Shown here: positions 1-8,493 of the stretch, one piece after another | Position numbering within the stretch: the first letter of the stretch is position 1 | Layout of the letters: each line of letters begins with the position of its first letter | Assembly (NCBI GenBank): GCA_012038135.1 | Contig: JAAVJQ010000001.1 | Location: 372,001 to 436,000 of the forward strand | Reading direction: 5' to 3' | DNA: 64,000 nucleotides | From: Salinimicrobium nanhaiense | GTDB taxonomy: Bacteria; Bacteroidota; Bacteroidia; Flavobacteriales; Flavobacteriaceae | Notes under the pieces: generated by a model | Databases searched by the model: none | Told to the model about the DNA's origin: nothing | Seen by the model: the letters and a program-made list of their open reading frames with translations, nothing else | Made by a program: the position numbers and the translations under genes

Positions 1-1
1 G

Positions 2-1639
2 AAACTCGAGAATTTTCTTGAACGCCAGAAACAGCAAAATGAGCTGATGGAAAATTTCACTGAAAAGCTGCAACGAAACCTGGATGAAGAAACCTCGCCT
101 CAAAACGAAGAGCTAAAAAAGGAACTTAAAGAAAGACTTTCAAGCCGCAAGGAGGACCTTAAAGAGAATGAAAAGCTTCTTGAGGAACTTGAGAAATATT
201 CCGAGAAGATCGAAGAAGAGGGACTTCAGGAGAAACTCCAGGAGCTTTCTAAAAATAACCGAAACCAGGAGCGCAGTCTTGAACAGCTGCTTGAGCTTAC
301 CAAGAAATATTATGTTCAGGAGAAGATCTCTAAGATTGCACAGGACTTAGAGGAACTTGGCGAGGAGCAATCCGAACTGGCAAACGAGGAAGAGCAGAAT
401 ACAAAAGCCGCCCAGGATTCTCTTTCCGAAGAAACGCAAGAACTTTTTCAGGAGATGGAAGAACTTCAAAAGGAGAATCAGGGCCTTAAAAAACCTATAG
501 ACTTTGAAGAAGACAAAGAGGGGCAGGAGGATGTAAAAGAAAAGCAGGAAAAAGCCCGTGAAAACCTGGAGCAGGAAAAAAAAGAGGACGCTAAAGAAGA
601 GCAGAAAAAGGCCGGTGAGAAACTAAAGGAGATGAGCAGAAAAATGCAACAGCAAATGCAACAGGCCGGGATGCAGCAAATGCAGGAGGATGTAACCATG
701 TTGCGGCAGATCCTGGATAATCTCGTTACCTTTTCTTTTGGACAGGAAGACCTGATGGAAGATTTCAGACAATATGGCAATGACCAAACCAGTTTACCCG
801 GAAAATTAAGAAGACAGGATCAACTTAGGGAGAACTTCAGGCATATAGATGACAGTCTTTATTCACTTGCCTTACGTAATGAAATGATTAGCGAAAGGAT
901 AACAGGAAGATTAATAGATGTAGATTATAATCTTGAGCAGAGCCTGGAACGACTGGGTCAAAATGATATAAGAATGGGGGTGGGGAGTCAGCAATACGTG
1001 ATCACCGGGGCCAATGACCTTGCTTTCCTTCTCAGCGATATTTTGGGTAATATGGAAGAGATGCTAAGCTCGTCCTCCTCTTCCGGAAGTGGCAAGGGAA
1101 GACAGCTTCAGGATATCATCCAAAAGCAGGGGGAACTGAGTGAGGAAATGAAAAAGGGAATGGAAAAAGGCAAACAAAAAGGTGAAGAAAAGCCCGGAAA
1201 AGGTGAGAAAGGAAACTCAGGAGAAGAGGAGAGTGGGGAGCTCTTCAGGATATTTCAGGAACAGCAAATGTTGAGGCGGGCCCTTGAAGAGCGACTTGAA
1301 CAGGAAGGAAGAAATTCCGCGGGTGATGGCATTAAAAGGGAAATGGAACAGATAGAAAAACAGCTGCTCCAAAAAGGATTCGATCCCGCTACTCACAGAA
1401 GGATGCAGCAATTGGAGCACCGGCTTTTGGAGTTGGAAGAAGCTTTAAAACAACAGGGTCAAAAACCTGAAAGGGAATCCACCACCGGTAAGGATGAGTT
1501 CAATAATGAGACTAAGCCTGCGATTGACAGGGCTAAAGAATATTTTAATACGACTGAAATTTTAAACAGACAAAGCTTACCTTTGCGCCCCGTTTATAAG
1601 CTTAAAGTAAAGGAATATTTTGAACGAAGAGATAATTAA
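2..1639 (+). CDS. DUF4175-like coiled-coil protein, C-terminal part (5' end outside window)
   Basis: The reading frame is open to the left edge (no stop from base 2), so the gene begins upstream; the ATG at 47 is probably internal. The visible ~545 residues are extremely rich in Glu, Lys and Gln, with long heptad-like coiled-coil stretches, a Gln/Met-rich run near residues 205-225 and a Ser-rich linker near 360-370. In Flavobacteriaceae a large DUF4175 protein with N-terminal membrane segments usually precedes ybeY and mnmG, and composition and position fit that family. The membrane part would lie outside the window. The stop overlaps the ybeY start region by 20 bases, so the two are probably co-transcribed. 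Molecular function is unknown. Confidence 0.75.
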   Translation, partial: KLENFLERQKQQNELMENFTEKLQRNLDEETSPQNEELKKELKERLSSRKEDLKENEKLLEELEKYSEKIEEEGLQEKLQELSKNNRNQERSLEQLLELTKKYYVQEKISKIAQDLEELGEEQSELANEEEQNTKAAQDSLSEETQELFQEMEELQKENQGLKKPIDFEEDKEGQEDVKEKQEKARENLEQEKKEDAKEEQKKAGEKLKEMSRKMQQQMQQAGMQQMQEDVTMLRQILDNLVTFSFGQEDLMEDFRQYGNDQTSLPGKLRRQDQLRENFRHIDDSLYSLALRNEMISERITGRLIDVDYNLEQSLERLGQNDIRMGVGSQQYVITGANDLAFLLSDILGNMEEMLSSSSSSGSGKGRQLQDIIQKQGELSEEMKKGMEKGKQKGEEKPGKGEKGNSGEEESGELFRIFQEQQMLRRALEERLEQEGRNSAGDGIKREMEQIEKQLLQKGFDPATHRRMQQLEHRLLELEEALKQQGQKPERESTTGKDEFNNETKPAIDRAKEYFNTTEILNRQSLPLRPVYKLKVKEYFERRDN

Positions 1640-2051
1640 TTTTTATTCTGAAAATGATTTTGAACTGCAGCATTCTACGCAGTTTAAAACCTGGATCAAG
1701 GAAGTGATTGCTTCTGAAGGCAAAAAGACCGGGGAGATAAGTTTTATTTTTTGCGACGACGAATACCTGCTTGAGATCAATCAGCAATACCTAGACCACG
1801 ATACCTATACAGATATTATTAGTTTCGACATTTCTGTGGGAAATATTCTAAATGGCGATATTTTCATCAGCACAGAAAGGGTCGCTGAAAATGCTTCTGA
1901 ATATGGAGTGACTTTTGAGGAAGAGATAAAAAGAGTGATCATTCACGGCGTGCTGCACTTCTGCGGATATAAAGATAAATCTAAAGAGGAAGCACAGTTG
2001 ATGAGAGCAAAAGAAGAGGAAAAAATGAAAATGTTCCACGTGGAACAATAG
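1620..2051 (+). CDS. ybeY: Endoribonuclease YbeY, 16S rRNA maturation
   Basis: A 143-residue protein of usual length for YbeY, the metal-dependent RNase acting in 16S rRNA 3' processing and ribosome quality control. The signature is IHGVLHFCGYKDKS near residues 109-122. The first two metal-ligand histidines (HxxxH) are present, but the third ligand position, His in the classical HGxLHLxGYDH motif, is Asp here (YKD). I believe this variant is common in Bacteroidota. The start is a TTG at 1620 preceded by AAAGGA; no better in-frame ATG precedes the conserved region. It overlaps the upstream gene and ends 10 bases before mnmG. The last codons (M-F-H-V-E-Q) are written by a parS-like palindrome. 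Confidence 0.9.
   Translation: MNEEIINFYSENDFELQHSTQFKTWIKEVIASEGKKTGEISFIFCDDEYLLEINQQYLDHDTYTDIISFDISVGNILNGDIFISTERVAENASEYGVTFEEEIKRVIIHGVLHFCGYKDKSKEEAQLMRAKEEEKMKMFHVEQ
2032..2047. promoter_or_regulatory. parS: parS-like centromere palindrome (site 1)
   Basis: TGTTCCACGTGGAACA is a perfect 16-base palindrome inside the last six codons of ybeY. It is identical or nearly so to the parS sites bound by chromosomal ParB proteins (Pseudomonas type; it differs from the Bacillus type at the symmetric fifth bases). A second copy lies 1.9 kb away past mnmG. Overlap of the palindrome with coding sequence explains the unusual YbeY C-terminus MFHVEQ. ParB binding is inferred. Confidence 0.7.
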
Positions 2052-2061
2052 AAGGAGATTT

Positions 2062-3933
2062 ATGTTTCAAGATCAATATGATGTTATAGTTGTAGGAGCC
2101 GGGCACGCCGGAAGTGAAGCCGCTGCGGCGGCAGCCAATATGGGCTGCAGTACACTTTTGGTGACCATGAACCTGCAAAATATTGCACAAATGAGCTGTA
2201 ATCCTGCCATGGGAGGAATTGCAAAAGGACAGATCGTTCGGGAGATCGATGCGCTTGGCGGTTATAGCGGGTTGGTTAGTGACACCAGTGCTATCCAGTT
2301 CAAGATGCTGAATAAATCCAAAGGACCTGCGATGTGGAGTCCAAGGGTGCAGAGTGACAGGATGATGTTTGCAGAACACTGGCGTTTGCGCCTTGAGGCT
2401 ACTCCAAATCTAGACTTTTACCAGGAGATGGTTGCAGGATTATTAGTGGAAGGCAACAAAGTTGTGGGCGTCAAAACCTCAATGGGAATTGAAATTAAAG
2501 GCAAAGCTGTTATTCTTACCAACGGAACCTTTCTAAATGGTTTGATCCATATTGGCGACAAACAATTTGGTGGTGGTAGAGCAGGGGAAAGAGCTTCAAC
2601 AGGAATTACAGAAGATCTTGTTCAATTAGGTTTTGAAGCCGGAAGAATGAAAACGGGTACTCCGCCGCGTGTTGATGGTCGTTCTTTGGATTATTCAAAA
2701 ATGATCGAGCAGCCGGGGGATGAGGTTCCTGCCAAGTTCTCCTATCTTGACGAAACAAAGCCGCTTGCAAAACAAAGATCGTGTTACATGTCTTACACTT
2801 CTCCCGAGGTGCATGAATTACTCAAGGAAGGCTTTGACAGATCTCCAATGTTCAATGGGAGGATCAAAAGTATTGGACCGCGTTATTGTCCCTCCATAGA
2901 AGATAAGATCAACCGTTTTGCAGATAAAGACCGGCATCAATTATTCATAGAACCCGAGGGTTGGAATACAGTAGAAATGTATATCAACGGGTTCTCTACT
3001 TCCCTTCCGGAAGATGTTCAGTTTAGAGCATTGAGATCTGTTGCAGGTTTTGAAAATGTAAAATTCTTCAGGCCCGGTTATGCTATTGAATACGATTATT
3101 TTCCACCAACACAATTAAGACATACATTGGAAACAAAACTGGTGGACGGACTTTATTTTGCCGGACAGATCAACGGAACAACCGGTTATGAAGAAGCCGG
3201 TTCCCAGGGATTAATGGCAGGCATAAATGCCGCTTTGAAAGTACAGGAAAAAGAAGAATTTGTACTGCAAAGAAGCGAAGCTTATATAGGCGTTTTGATC
3301 GATGACCTTATCACAAAAGGCACAGAAGAACCTTACCGAATGTTCACTTCGAGAGCAGAATACAGAACTTTGCTACGCCAGGATAATGCCGACTTTAGAC
3401 TGACTGAAAAGTCTTATCAAATAGGTTTGGCTTCTGAACAGCGTCTTCAAAAGATGGTAGAGAAGAAGACAAAATCATATGCTTTTGTAGAATTTTTGAA
3501 AGAAAAAAGTGTCGCTCCCGAGGAAGCTAATCTTGTTTTGGGAGCAAACGATTCTGCCTTAATGAAGCAGAGCGATAAGATCTTTAAAATATTTTCCAGG
3601 CCCAATATTACCATGAAGGAGGTACGTACATTTTCCGGAGTAGAGGATTATATTCAGGAACAGGATCTGGATGAGGAGGTGCTGGAGCAAACCGAAATTC
3701 AGGTGAAATATTCCGGATATATTGAAAAGGAAAAGAACAATGCCGATAAGCTCCACAGGCTGGAGGGAATTAAAATTCCGAAGGATTTCGATTATGCGAG
3801 GATCAAATCCATGTCTTATGAAGCAAGGGAAAAGCTGAAAAAAGTACAGCCTACTTCAGTGTCACAGGCATCGCGGATCAGCGGGGTGAGCCCTAATGAT
3901 ATTTCGGTACTCTTGGTTTATATGGGAAGATAA
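2062..3933 (+). CDS. mnmG: tRNA U34 carboxymethylaminomethyl modification enzyme MnmG
   Basis: A 623-residue FAD protein, full length for MnmG/GidA, which with MnmE builds the cmnm5 group on U34 of certain tRNAs in the cytoplasm. The FAD-binding GxGxxG lies at residues 12-17 (VVGAGHAG). Family landmarks follow in order: CNPAMGGIAKG with its conserved Cys near residue 47, GRAGERAS, YCPSIEDK, and the second FAD motif GLYFAGQINGTTGYEEA near 370. The C-terminal helical domain involved in MnmE/tRNA contact is intact. The start ATG follows an AGAAGGAG purine run. Classical near-origin position of gidA fits the parS-like sites on both sides. Confidence 0.97.
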   Translation: MFQDQYDVIVVGAGHAGSEAAAAAANMGCSTLLVTMNLQNIAQMSCNPAMGGIAKGQIVREIDALGGYSGLVSDTSAIQFKMLNKSKGPAMWSPRVQSDRMMFAEHWRLRLEATPNLDFYQEMVAGLLVEGNKVVGVKTSMGIEIKGKAVILTNGTFLNGLIHIGDKQFGGGRAGERASTGITEDLVQLGFEAGRMKTGTPPRVDGRSLDYSKMIEQPGDEVPAKFSYLDETKPLAKQRSCYMSYTSPEVHELLKEGFDRSPMFNGRIKSIGPRYCPSIEDKINRFADKDRHQLFIEPEGWNTVEMYINGFSTSLPEDVQFRALRSVAGFENVKFFRPGYAIEYDYFPPTQLRHTLETKLVDGLYFAGQINGTTGYEEAGSQGLMAGINAALKVQEKEEFVLQRSEAYIGVLIDDLITKGTEEPYRMFTSRAEYRTLLRQDNADFRLTEKSYQIGLASEQRLQKMVEKKTKSYAFVEFLKEKSVAPEEANLVLGANDSALMKQSDKIFKIFSRPNITMKEVRTFSGVEDYIQEQDLDEEVLEQTEIQVKYSGYIEKEKNNADKLHRLEGIKIPKDFDYARIKSMSYEAREKLKKVQPTSVSQASRISGVSPNDISVLLVYMGR

Positions 3934-3942
3934 ATTGATCAT

Positions 3943-3958
3943 AGTTCCACGTGGAACA
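3943..3958. promoter_or_regulatory. parS: parS-like centromere palindrome (site 2)
   Basis: AGTTCCACGTGGAACA matches site 1 at 15 of 16 positions and contains the perfect 14-base palindrome GTTCCACGTGGAAC. It lies in the 42-base gap between mnmG and the methyltransferase gene, so here it is not constrained by coding. Two such sites within 2 kb are unlikely by chance. Confidence 0.7.
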
Positions 3959-3975
3959 TCATTTAAAAACTTTCA

Positions 3976-4830
3976 ATGCAGCCCCTAAATTTTTCTGAAG
4001 ATCCCGTTTTAATTTGTAAAGATCACACGGTAAGTGGGGAGTATTTTGAATTAAGAAAAGCCGAAGCCCTGGATCTTTTAGCCACTTTTCCACGCCCTGA
4101 AAATGATAAGCTTTCTGAATATTATAAAAGCGAAAACTACATTTCCCATACAGATTCAAAAAGGTCTTTTTTAGATAAGGTTTATCAAAAGGTGAAAAAC
4201 CTGATGCTTCAAAAGAAGATCAACTGGATCGAAAAATCCCATTCGGGAAAGGGAAGGATTTTAGATATTGGAGCGGGTACAGGAGATTTTTTAGTTGCAG
4301 CAAAAAATGCCGGCTGGGAAACTCTTGGGCTGGAACCTAATTTAGGCGCAAGGAAACTTGCTGCCAAAAAAGGAGTTGAACTCATCGAGGATATCTATTC
4401 CTTGCCAGATTCCCATTTTGATGTGATCACTATGTGGCATGTTTTAGAACATGTTCCCGATCTTGATTGGCAACTAAAAGAACTTGACCGAATTTTAAAA
4501 CCGGATGGACTTCTTGTTATTGCCGTTCCCAATTATAAAAGTTACGATGCTCAAAAATATAAGGAGCATTGGGCGGCTTATGATGTCCCCCGACACCTTT
4601 ACCATTTTTCTCCGGAGGCAATGAGAAAAATATTTCAGCAGAAAGGGTTTTTACTAACCTCCCAAAAAGGTCTTTTTTTTGATGCCTTTTATGTGAGCCT
4701 GCTGTCTGAAAAGTATAAAACCGGATCTTCTAATCCGCTTAAAGCGATCACAACCGGTATTCTATCAAATATAAAGGCTGCATCTTCCGGAAACTATTCT
4801 TCCCTGGCTTACTTCTTCCGCAGAAGCTAA
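3976..4830 (+). CDS. Class I SAM-dependent methyltransferase
   Basis: A 284-residue protein with a Methyltransf_11/23-type SAM fold. Motif I LDIGAGTGDF is at residues 96-105, an acidic ribose contact follows (GLEPN), and the WHVLEHVPD motif after strand 4 is typical of this class. An N-terminal ~85-residue region precedes the fold. It follows mnmG in the same direction after 42 bases, as in many Flavobacteriaceae. The substrate cannot be read from the sequence; relatives include glycan- and small-molecule-modifying enzymes. Confidence is high for the fold and low for any substrate. Confidence 0.85.
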   Translation: MQPLNFSEDPVLICKDHTVSGEYFELRKAEALDLLATFPRPENDKLSEYYKSENYISHTDSKRSFLDKVYQKVKNLMLQKKINWIEKSHSGKGRILDIGAGTGDFLVAAKNAGWETLGLEPNLGARKLAAKKGVELIEDIYSLPDSHFDVITMWHVLEHVPDLDWQLKELDRILKPDGLLVIAVPNYKSYDAQKYKEHWAAYDVPRHLYHFSPEAMRKIFQQKGFLLTSQKGLFFDAFYVSLLSEKYKTGSSNPLKAITTGILSNIKAASSGNYSSLAYFFRRS

Positions 4831-5059
4831 AAACGCATTTTAAAGCGATTTAAAGGCCTTTAAATTAAAATGGCAGCTTCAGATATTCTCTTTTTAATTC
4901 AGAAGCAGATAATAGCCTCTAAAAACGCTATTTTAAATAGAGAATCCTAATAAACTTTTCTAGTTACCATCAGAAATGGCTATAGCTTCAGAAAATCCTT
5001 CATTTTTGATAAGAATAGAAATGCTTTCTTATTTTTGCGCCGAACTAAATAAATTCAAA
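4831..5059. other. AT-rich intergenic stretch with an 18-base palindrome
   Basis: A gap of 229 bases with no credible gene. It holds the perfect palindrome ATTTAAAGGCCTTTAAAT at 4848-4865 and two copies of an AAAACGC(A/T)ATTTTAAA-like motif near 4830 and 4921. The ompH promoter occupies its 3' end. Confidence 0.5.
5005..5038 (+). promoter_or_regulatory. Bacteroidota-type promoter for the OmpH-like gene
   Basis: TATTTTTGC at 5030-5038 is a perfect match to the -7 element TAnnTTTGC. TTTG at 5005-5008 lies 21 bases upstream and serves as the -33 element. The start codon is at 5060. This is one of the best-formed promoters in the window. Confidence 0.75.
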
Positions 5060-5581
5060 ATGAAGAAATTATTGATGGTCCTTTCTTTTGGGGCTTTACT
5101 TGCAAGTTGTAATAATGATAAAACTGCTTATGTAGATACTACTGTGCTCATCCAGGAATTTTCAGAAATGAAGGAAGTGGAAGCAGATTTCACCGAGCGA
5201 TCTGAAAGTTTAAAAAAAGAACTGGATTCTGCAGCACAAGGATTTCAGCAGGAGGTAATGGCATTTAGAGAGAATGCTGCTACTATGAGTGAAGCCGAAA
5301 GACAGGCAAAGCAGGAAGAGCTTATGCAAAAGCAACAGATCCTTCAGCAGCAGCAACAAATGAGAAGCGGACAATTAAGACAGGAAGGCGATGCGGTAAT
5401 CGATTCTCTAATAACTAAAGTGAAGGATTTCGTAAAGGTTTACGGCGAGGAAAATGACTACACCTATATCTTTGGTTCCAATGAATCTGCAAACATCATG
5501 TATGCTAAAGAGGGTCTTGATATCACTCAGGACATTTTAAAAGAACTTAACGAAGGAAAGCTTGAAGCTTCTGAAGAATAG
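5060..5581 (+). CDS. OmpH/Skp-like periplasmic lipoprotein
   Basis: A 173-residue protein. The chosen ATG at 5060 gives a classical lipoprotein signal with Cys17 in LLASC; a longer frame starting at 4976 would bury this signal and include the promoter. The mature part is a long Gln/Glu-rich helical region (residues 45-120, with a QQQQQM run) and a final alpha/beta segment with TYIFGSNESANIMYA, typical of the OmpH/Skp family of trimeric outer-membrane-protein chaperones. Lipid anchoring differs from soluble E. coli Skp but occurs in Bacteroidota. It has its own promoter and terminator, so it is probably monocistronic. Confidence 0.85.
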   Translation: MKKLLMVLSFGALLASCNNDKTAYVDTTVLIQEFSEMKEVEADFTERSESLKKELDSAAQGFQQEVMAFRENAATMSEAERQAKQEELMQKQQILQQQQQMRSGQLRQEGDAVIDSLITKVKDFVKVYGEENDYTYIFGSNESANIMYAKEGLDITQDILKELNEGKLEASEE

Positions 5582-5604
5582 TTTTTAGAAAAACAAAAAA
5601 ATTT

Positions 5605-5632
5605 AAGGGTTCCATGTGGAACCCTTTTTTTA
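5605..5632. terminator. Bidirectional terminator with parS-like core
   Basis: AAGGGTTCCA (5605-5614) pairs with TGGAACCCTT (5617-5626) across a TG centre and is followed by T-rich sequence, so it should end ompH transcription. On the other strand it lies at the end of doxX. Its core GTTCCATGTGGAAC differs from the parS-like core by a single base (CACGTG to CATGTG). Confidence 0.8.
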
Positions 5633-6028
5633 TGCGGTGACCAGAAATAATCCGAAGATGATCACTATAAAATAACCCACTATGGTAAATGCGCCGGCAT
5701 AGTCTTTGGCAACCCGCTGCCCAAAAAGGAGCATAAGGAGAGTGACTGCAGCCAATCCAAGGGCCCATTGTGATAAAATAAGGTTTTCGCTCATCCATAA
5801 GGTGAAGATGGCGGCCAGAGCCAATAATCCGGTGATCACCTCTAAAACCAGGATGGTCCCAAGAAGGAGAGAGACCATTCCCCCCATGAAAGTGCCTTTG
5901 AAGTGACCTGTCAACCAGCCGTAATTTCCTTTCCAGTCTACTAACTTGTCAATGCCTGACTGTAAAAAGGTGATGGCAGTAAAGATGAGAATCAAGTATA
6001 CCGGCAGGTTAAGCACAAAATTTTCCAT
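5630..6028 (-). CDS. DoxX family membrane protein
   Basis: A 132-residue integral membrane protein with four hydrophobic segments (roughly residues 7-24, 45-68, 72-100 and 108-130) and the first-helix pattern FLQSGIDKLVDW. This resembles the (S)xxDK signature seen in DoxX/DoxD-like proteins. It starts five bases after the holB stop, so the two form an operon, although a functional link to the clamp loader is not evident. Family members are associated with redox or quinone-linked membrane processes; the exact role is unknown. Confidence 0.8.
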   Translation of the reverse strand: MENFVLNLPVYLILIFTAITFLQSGIDKLVDWKGNYGWLTGHFKGTFMGGMVSLLLGTILVLEVITGLLALAAIFTLWMSENLILSQWALGLAAVTLLMLLFGQRVAKDYAGAFTIVGYFIVIIFGLFLVTA

Positions 6029-6033
6029 AAGAG

Positions 6034-7182
6034 CTAATTTTTATGAATGAGTCGGGTTAGTTTTATTGACAGGTCTGTAAGAATGATCTTAGCGTTTCCA
6101 TTGCGTTCTATATGGTAGACAGCATCTTCGAGTTCCCGGGTGATTCCGGTAATATTATTTCCGGTTATAAAAGGCGCAAATTTTTCGAGTTTAAAGCCTT
6201 TGGTTTGCGGCTCCAGAAACACAAGATCTCTTGCTTTGTAATTATACATGAGCGCCTGCCTGAAGAAATCCATACAATATAACAGGAACTTCTTTTGAGA
6301 TTCCCTGCCCGTACCGGCGATCATTTCACTCCATGAAAGAAGTTCGGCTAAAGCAGTTTTATTCCCTTTTGCCTTAAAAGCAGTTCTCACCCAGGATACA
6401 AACCATTCTTCAAACTGTTCGTCCCCTGCGTTATGTCTTAAAATATGCAGGGCATTGGTGAAGTTACCGTTGGCGCGATGAGCAATATTATGCGCCCTTG
6501 CCTTCTCACAGTTCTCTTTTTGCACCAGGCCTTCTGCAATAACGGCTTCGGTCAACGGAGGGAAATGTAAGGTTTGACAACGGGACCTGATGGTTTGAAT
6601 GATATTTTCCTCCTCTTCAGTAATAAGAATGAACAATGTTTTCTGTGGGGGCTCCTCAATGAGCTTCAGCAGCTTATTTGCAGCCGAATCGTTCATTTTC
6701 TCTGCCATCCAGATGATCATCACCTTATACCCACCTTCATAAGATTTGAGCGAGAGGGATTTCACAACCTCCATGGCTTCATCCACTCCAATTTTTCCCT
6801 GCTTATTCTCAATTCCCAGCTTTTGGTACCAGTCAAAGAGGCTACCGTATGGCTCCTGCTGCACGAACTGCCGCCACTCCTCGCTAAAATGCGAAGAAAC
6901 CGCAGCTTTCTTTACCTTGTCATTATTGGCGACAGGATAAGCAAAATGCAGGTCTGGGTGTGACAGTTTGTTCATTTTGAGGTTGCAGGCTTCTCTCCCG
7001 GTATTGTTTTCGGCATTGGTGTTATTGCATAGCACGTATTGCGCATAGGCAATGGCCATGGGTAAGGTGCCGCTTCCCGCAGATCCTACGAACAACTGGG
7101 CATGAGGGATACGATTATTATCAACCGTTGTGGTAAGGTGGTTCTTGATGTGCGGAAGGCCTAAAACTTCAGAAAATAGCAT
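6034..7182 (-). CDS. holB: DNA polymerase III delta-prime (clamp loader) subunit
   Basis: A 382-residue protein with the AAA+ clamp-loader layout: HIKNHLTTTVDNNRIPHAQLF at the N-terminus, a degenerate P-loop GSAGSGTLP near residues 36-44, KVMIIWMAEKMNDSAANKLLKLIEEPP (Walker B and sensor region) near 150-180, and IRSRCQTLHFPPL after it. This suits the non-hydrolysing delta-prime subunit. The ATG at 7182 is preferred over the TTG two codons upstream. The zinc-module cysteines of E. coli HolB are not clearly conserved. A perfect -7 element, TATCTTTGC on the minus strand at 7185-7193, sits just before the ATG and suggests a very short leader or leaderless mRNA. Confidence 0.88.
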   Translation of the reverse strand: MLFSEVLGLPHIKNHLTTTVDNNRIPHAQLFVGSAGSGTLPMAIAYAQYVLCNNTNAENNTGREACNLKMNKLSHPDLHFAYPVANNDKVKKAAVSSHFSEEWRQFVQQEPYGSLFDWYQKLGIENKQGKIGVDEAMEVVKSLSLKSYEGGYKVMIIWMAEKMNDSAANKLLKLIEEPPQKTLFILITEEEENIIQTIRSRCQTLHFPPLTEAVIAEGLVQKENCEKARAHNIAHRANGNFTNALHILRHNAGDEQFEEWFVSWVRTAFKAKGNKTALAELLSWSEMIAGTGRESQKKFLLYCMDFFRQALMYNYKARDLVFLEPQTKGFKLEKFAPFITGNNITGITRELEDAVYHIERNGNAKIILTDLSIKLTRLIHKN

Positions 7183-7253
7183 AAGCAAAGATAAAATTTC
7201 TCCACACTTTTATATCTTAGAGAAAATTTTTATTTCCATAGAAAACCATTGAT

Positions 7254-8453
7254 ATGAAAACTATAAACGACTATAATTTCAAAGATAAAAAGGCGCTCGT
7301 AAGAGTTGATTTTAACGTGCCTCTAAATGACCAACAGGAGGTGGGGGACACCAGCCGTATAGAAGGTGCCAAACCAACTGTTGATAAGATCCTTAAGGAC
7401 GGAGGTAGCGTGATCCTAATGTCTCACCTTGGGCGTCCAAAGGGAGTGGACCAAAAGAATTCCCTGCACCATATCGTGGGCAAGGTTTCAGAGATCCTTG
7501 GAGTGCAGGTGAAATTCGTGGAGGAGAGTGTGGGGGAGAAAGCTCAGAAAGCGGCTAAAGAACTGCAACCGGGAGAAGTACTGCTTCTGGAGAATCTTAG
7601 ATTTCATTCCGAGGAAGAGAATGGGGATGAGGAATTTGCAAAAAAACTGGCAGGTCTCGCAGATATCTATGTAAATGATGCTTTTGGAACAGCGCACCGG
7701 GCCCATGCTTCTACCACTATCGTAGCGAATTATTTCGAGGATAAATGTTTAGGGGCTTTACTGGCAAAAGAAATTGACAGCCTGGAAAAGGTTTTAGGCA
7801 ATTCAGAAAAACCGGTGACTGCAGTTTTGGGAGGCGCAAAAGTTTCCACTAAGATCACCGTGATAGAGAATATTCTTGATAAAATTGATCACTTGATCAT
7901 TGGAGGGGGAATGACCTATACCTTCACCAAAGCGCAGGGAGGGAACATTGGAAATTCCCTGGTGGAAGAGGATAAGCAGGAGTTAGCTCTTGAAATACTT
8001 AAGAAGGCAAAGGAAAAAGGAGTGAAGATCCATCTTCCCGTAGATTCGGTGATTGCAGATACTTTTTCTGAAGATGCCAACACCAAAATAGTTCCTGTAG
8101 ATGAAATTCCTGACGGCTGGATGGGACTTGATATAGGTCCTGAAACCGTAAAGAAATACGGGGAGGTGCTGGAAAAATCCAAAACTATCCTTTGGAATGG
8201 TCCTATGGGGGTATTTGAAATGCAGCCATTTGCGAAAGGAACTATCGCAATAGGAGAACATATTGCCAGTGCCACTCAAAATAAGGGCGCCTTCTCTCTT
8301 GTGGGAGGAGGAGATTCTGTAGCTGCAGTAAAACAATTTGGACTTGAAGATCGTGTAAGTTATGTCTCTACCGGAGGTGGAGCCATGCTCGAGATGCTCG
8401 AAGGGAAGAGTTTACCGGGCATTGAAGCCTTAAAAAGTAAAGAGGTACGATAA
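7254..8453 (+). CDS. pgk: Phosphoglycerate kinase
   Basis: A 399-residue glycolytic enzyme of full length that transfers phosphate between 1,3-bisphosphoglycerate and ADP. It shows the N-terminal [13 protein letters not shown], the substrate loop MSHLGRPKG, the hinge-region GGAKVSTKI near 198, the nucleotide-site WNGPMGVFE near 320 and the C-terminal GGGDSVAAV. All key stretches are intact. The 40-base gap to the downstream transglycosylase gene has no strong terminator, so read-through is possible. Confidence 0.97.
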   Translation: MKTINDYNFKDKKALVRVDFNVPLNDQQEVGDTSRIEGAKPTVDKILKDGGSVILMSHLGRPKGVDQKNSLHHIVGKVSEILGVQVKFVEESVGEKAQKAAKELQPGEVLLLENLRFHSEEENGDEEFAKKLAGLADIYVNDAFGTAHRAHASTTIVANYFEDKCLGALLAKEIDSLEKVLGNSEKPVTAVLGGAKVSTKITVIENILDKIDHLIIGGGMTYTFTKAQGGNIGNSLVEEDKQELALEILKKAKEKGVKIHLPVDSVIADTFSEDANTKIVPVDEIPDGWMGLDIGPETVKKYGEVLEKSKTILWNGPMGVFEMQPFAKGTIAIGEHIASATQNKGAFSLVGGGDSVAAVKQFGLEDRVSYVSTGGGAMLEMLEGKSLPGIEALKSKEVR

Positions 8454-8493
8454 TTGAAGCAGAAAACGTTACTGCTTGTAGAGAAATGACTTT

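Noticed and set aside
4848-4865. 18-base palindrome ATTTAAAGGCCTTTAAAT as a regulatory operator
   Set aside because: AT-rich palindromes arise easily by chance and it is far from the ompH promoter; noted only as sequence.
4976-5059. N-terminal extension of the OmpH-like gene
   Set aside because: The extra 28 residues cover the promoter and would bury a clear lipoprotein signal; ATG at 5060 is better.
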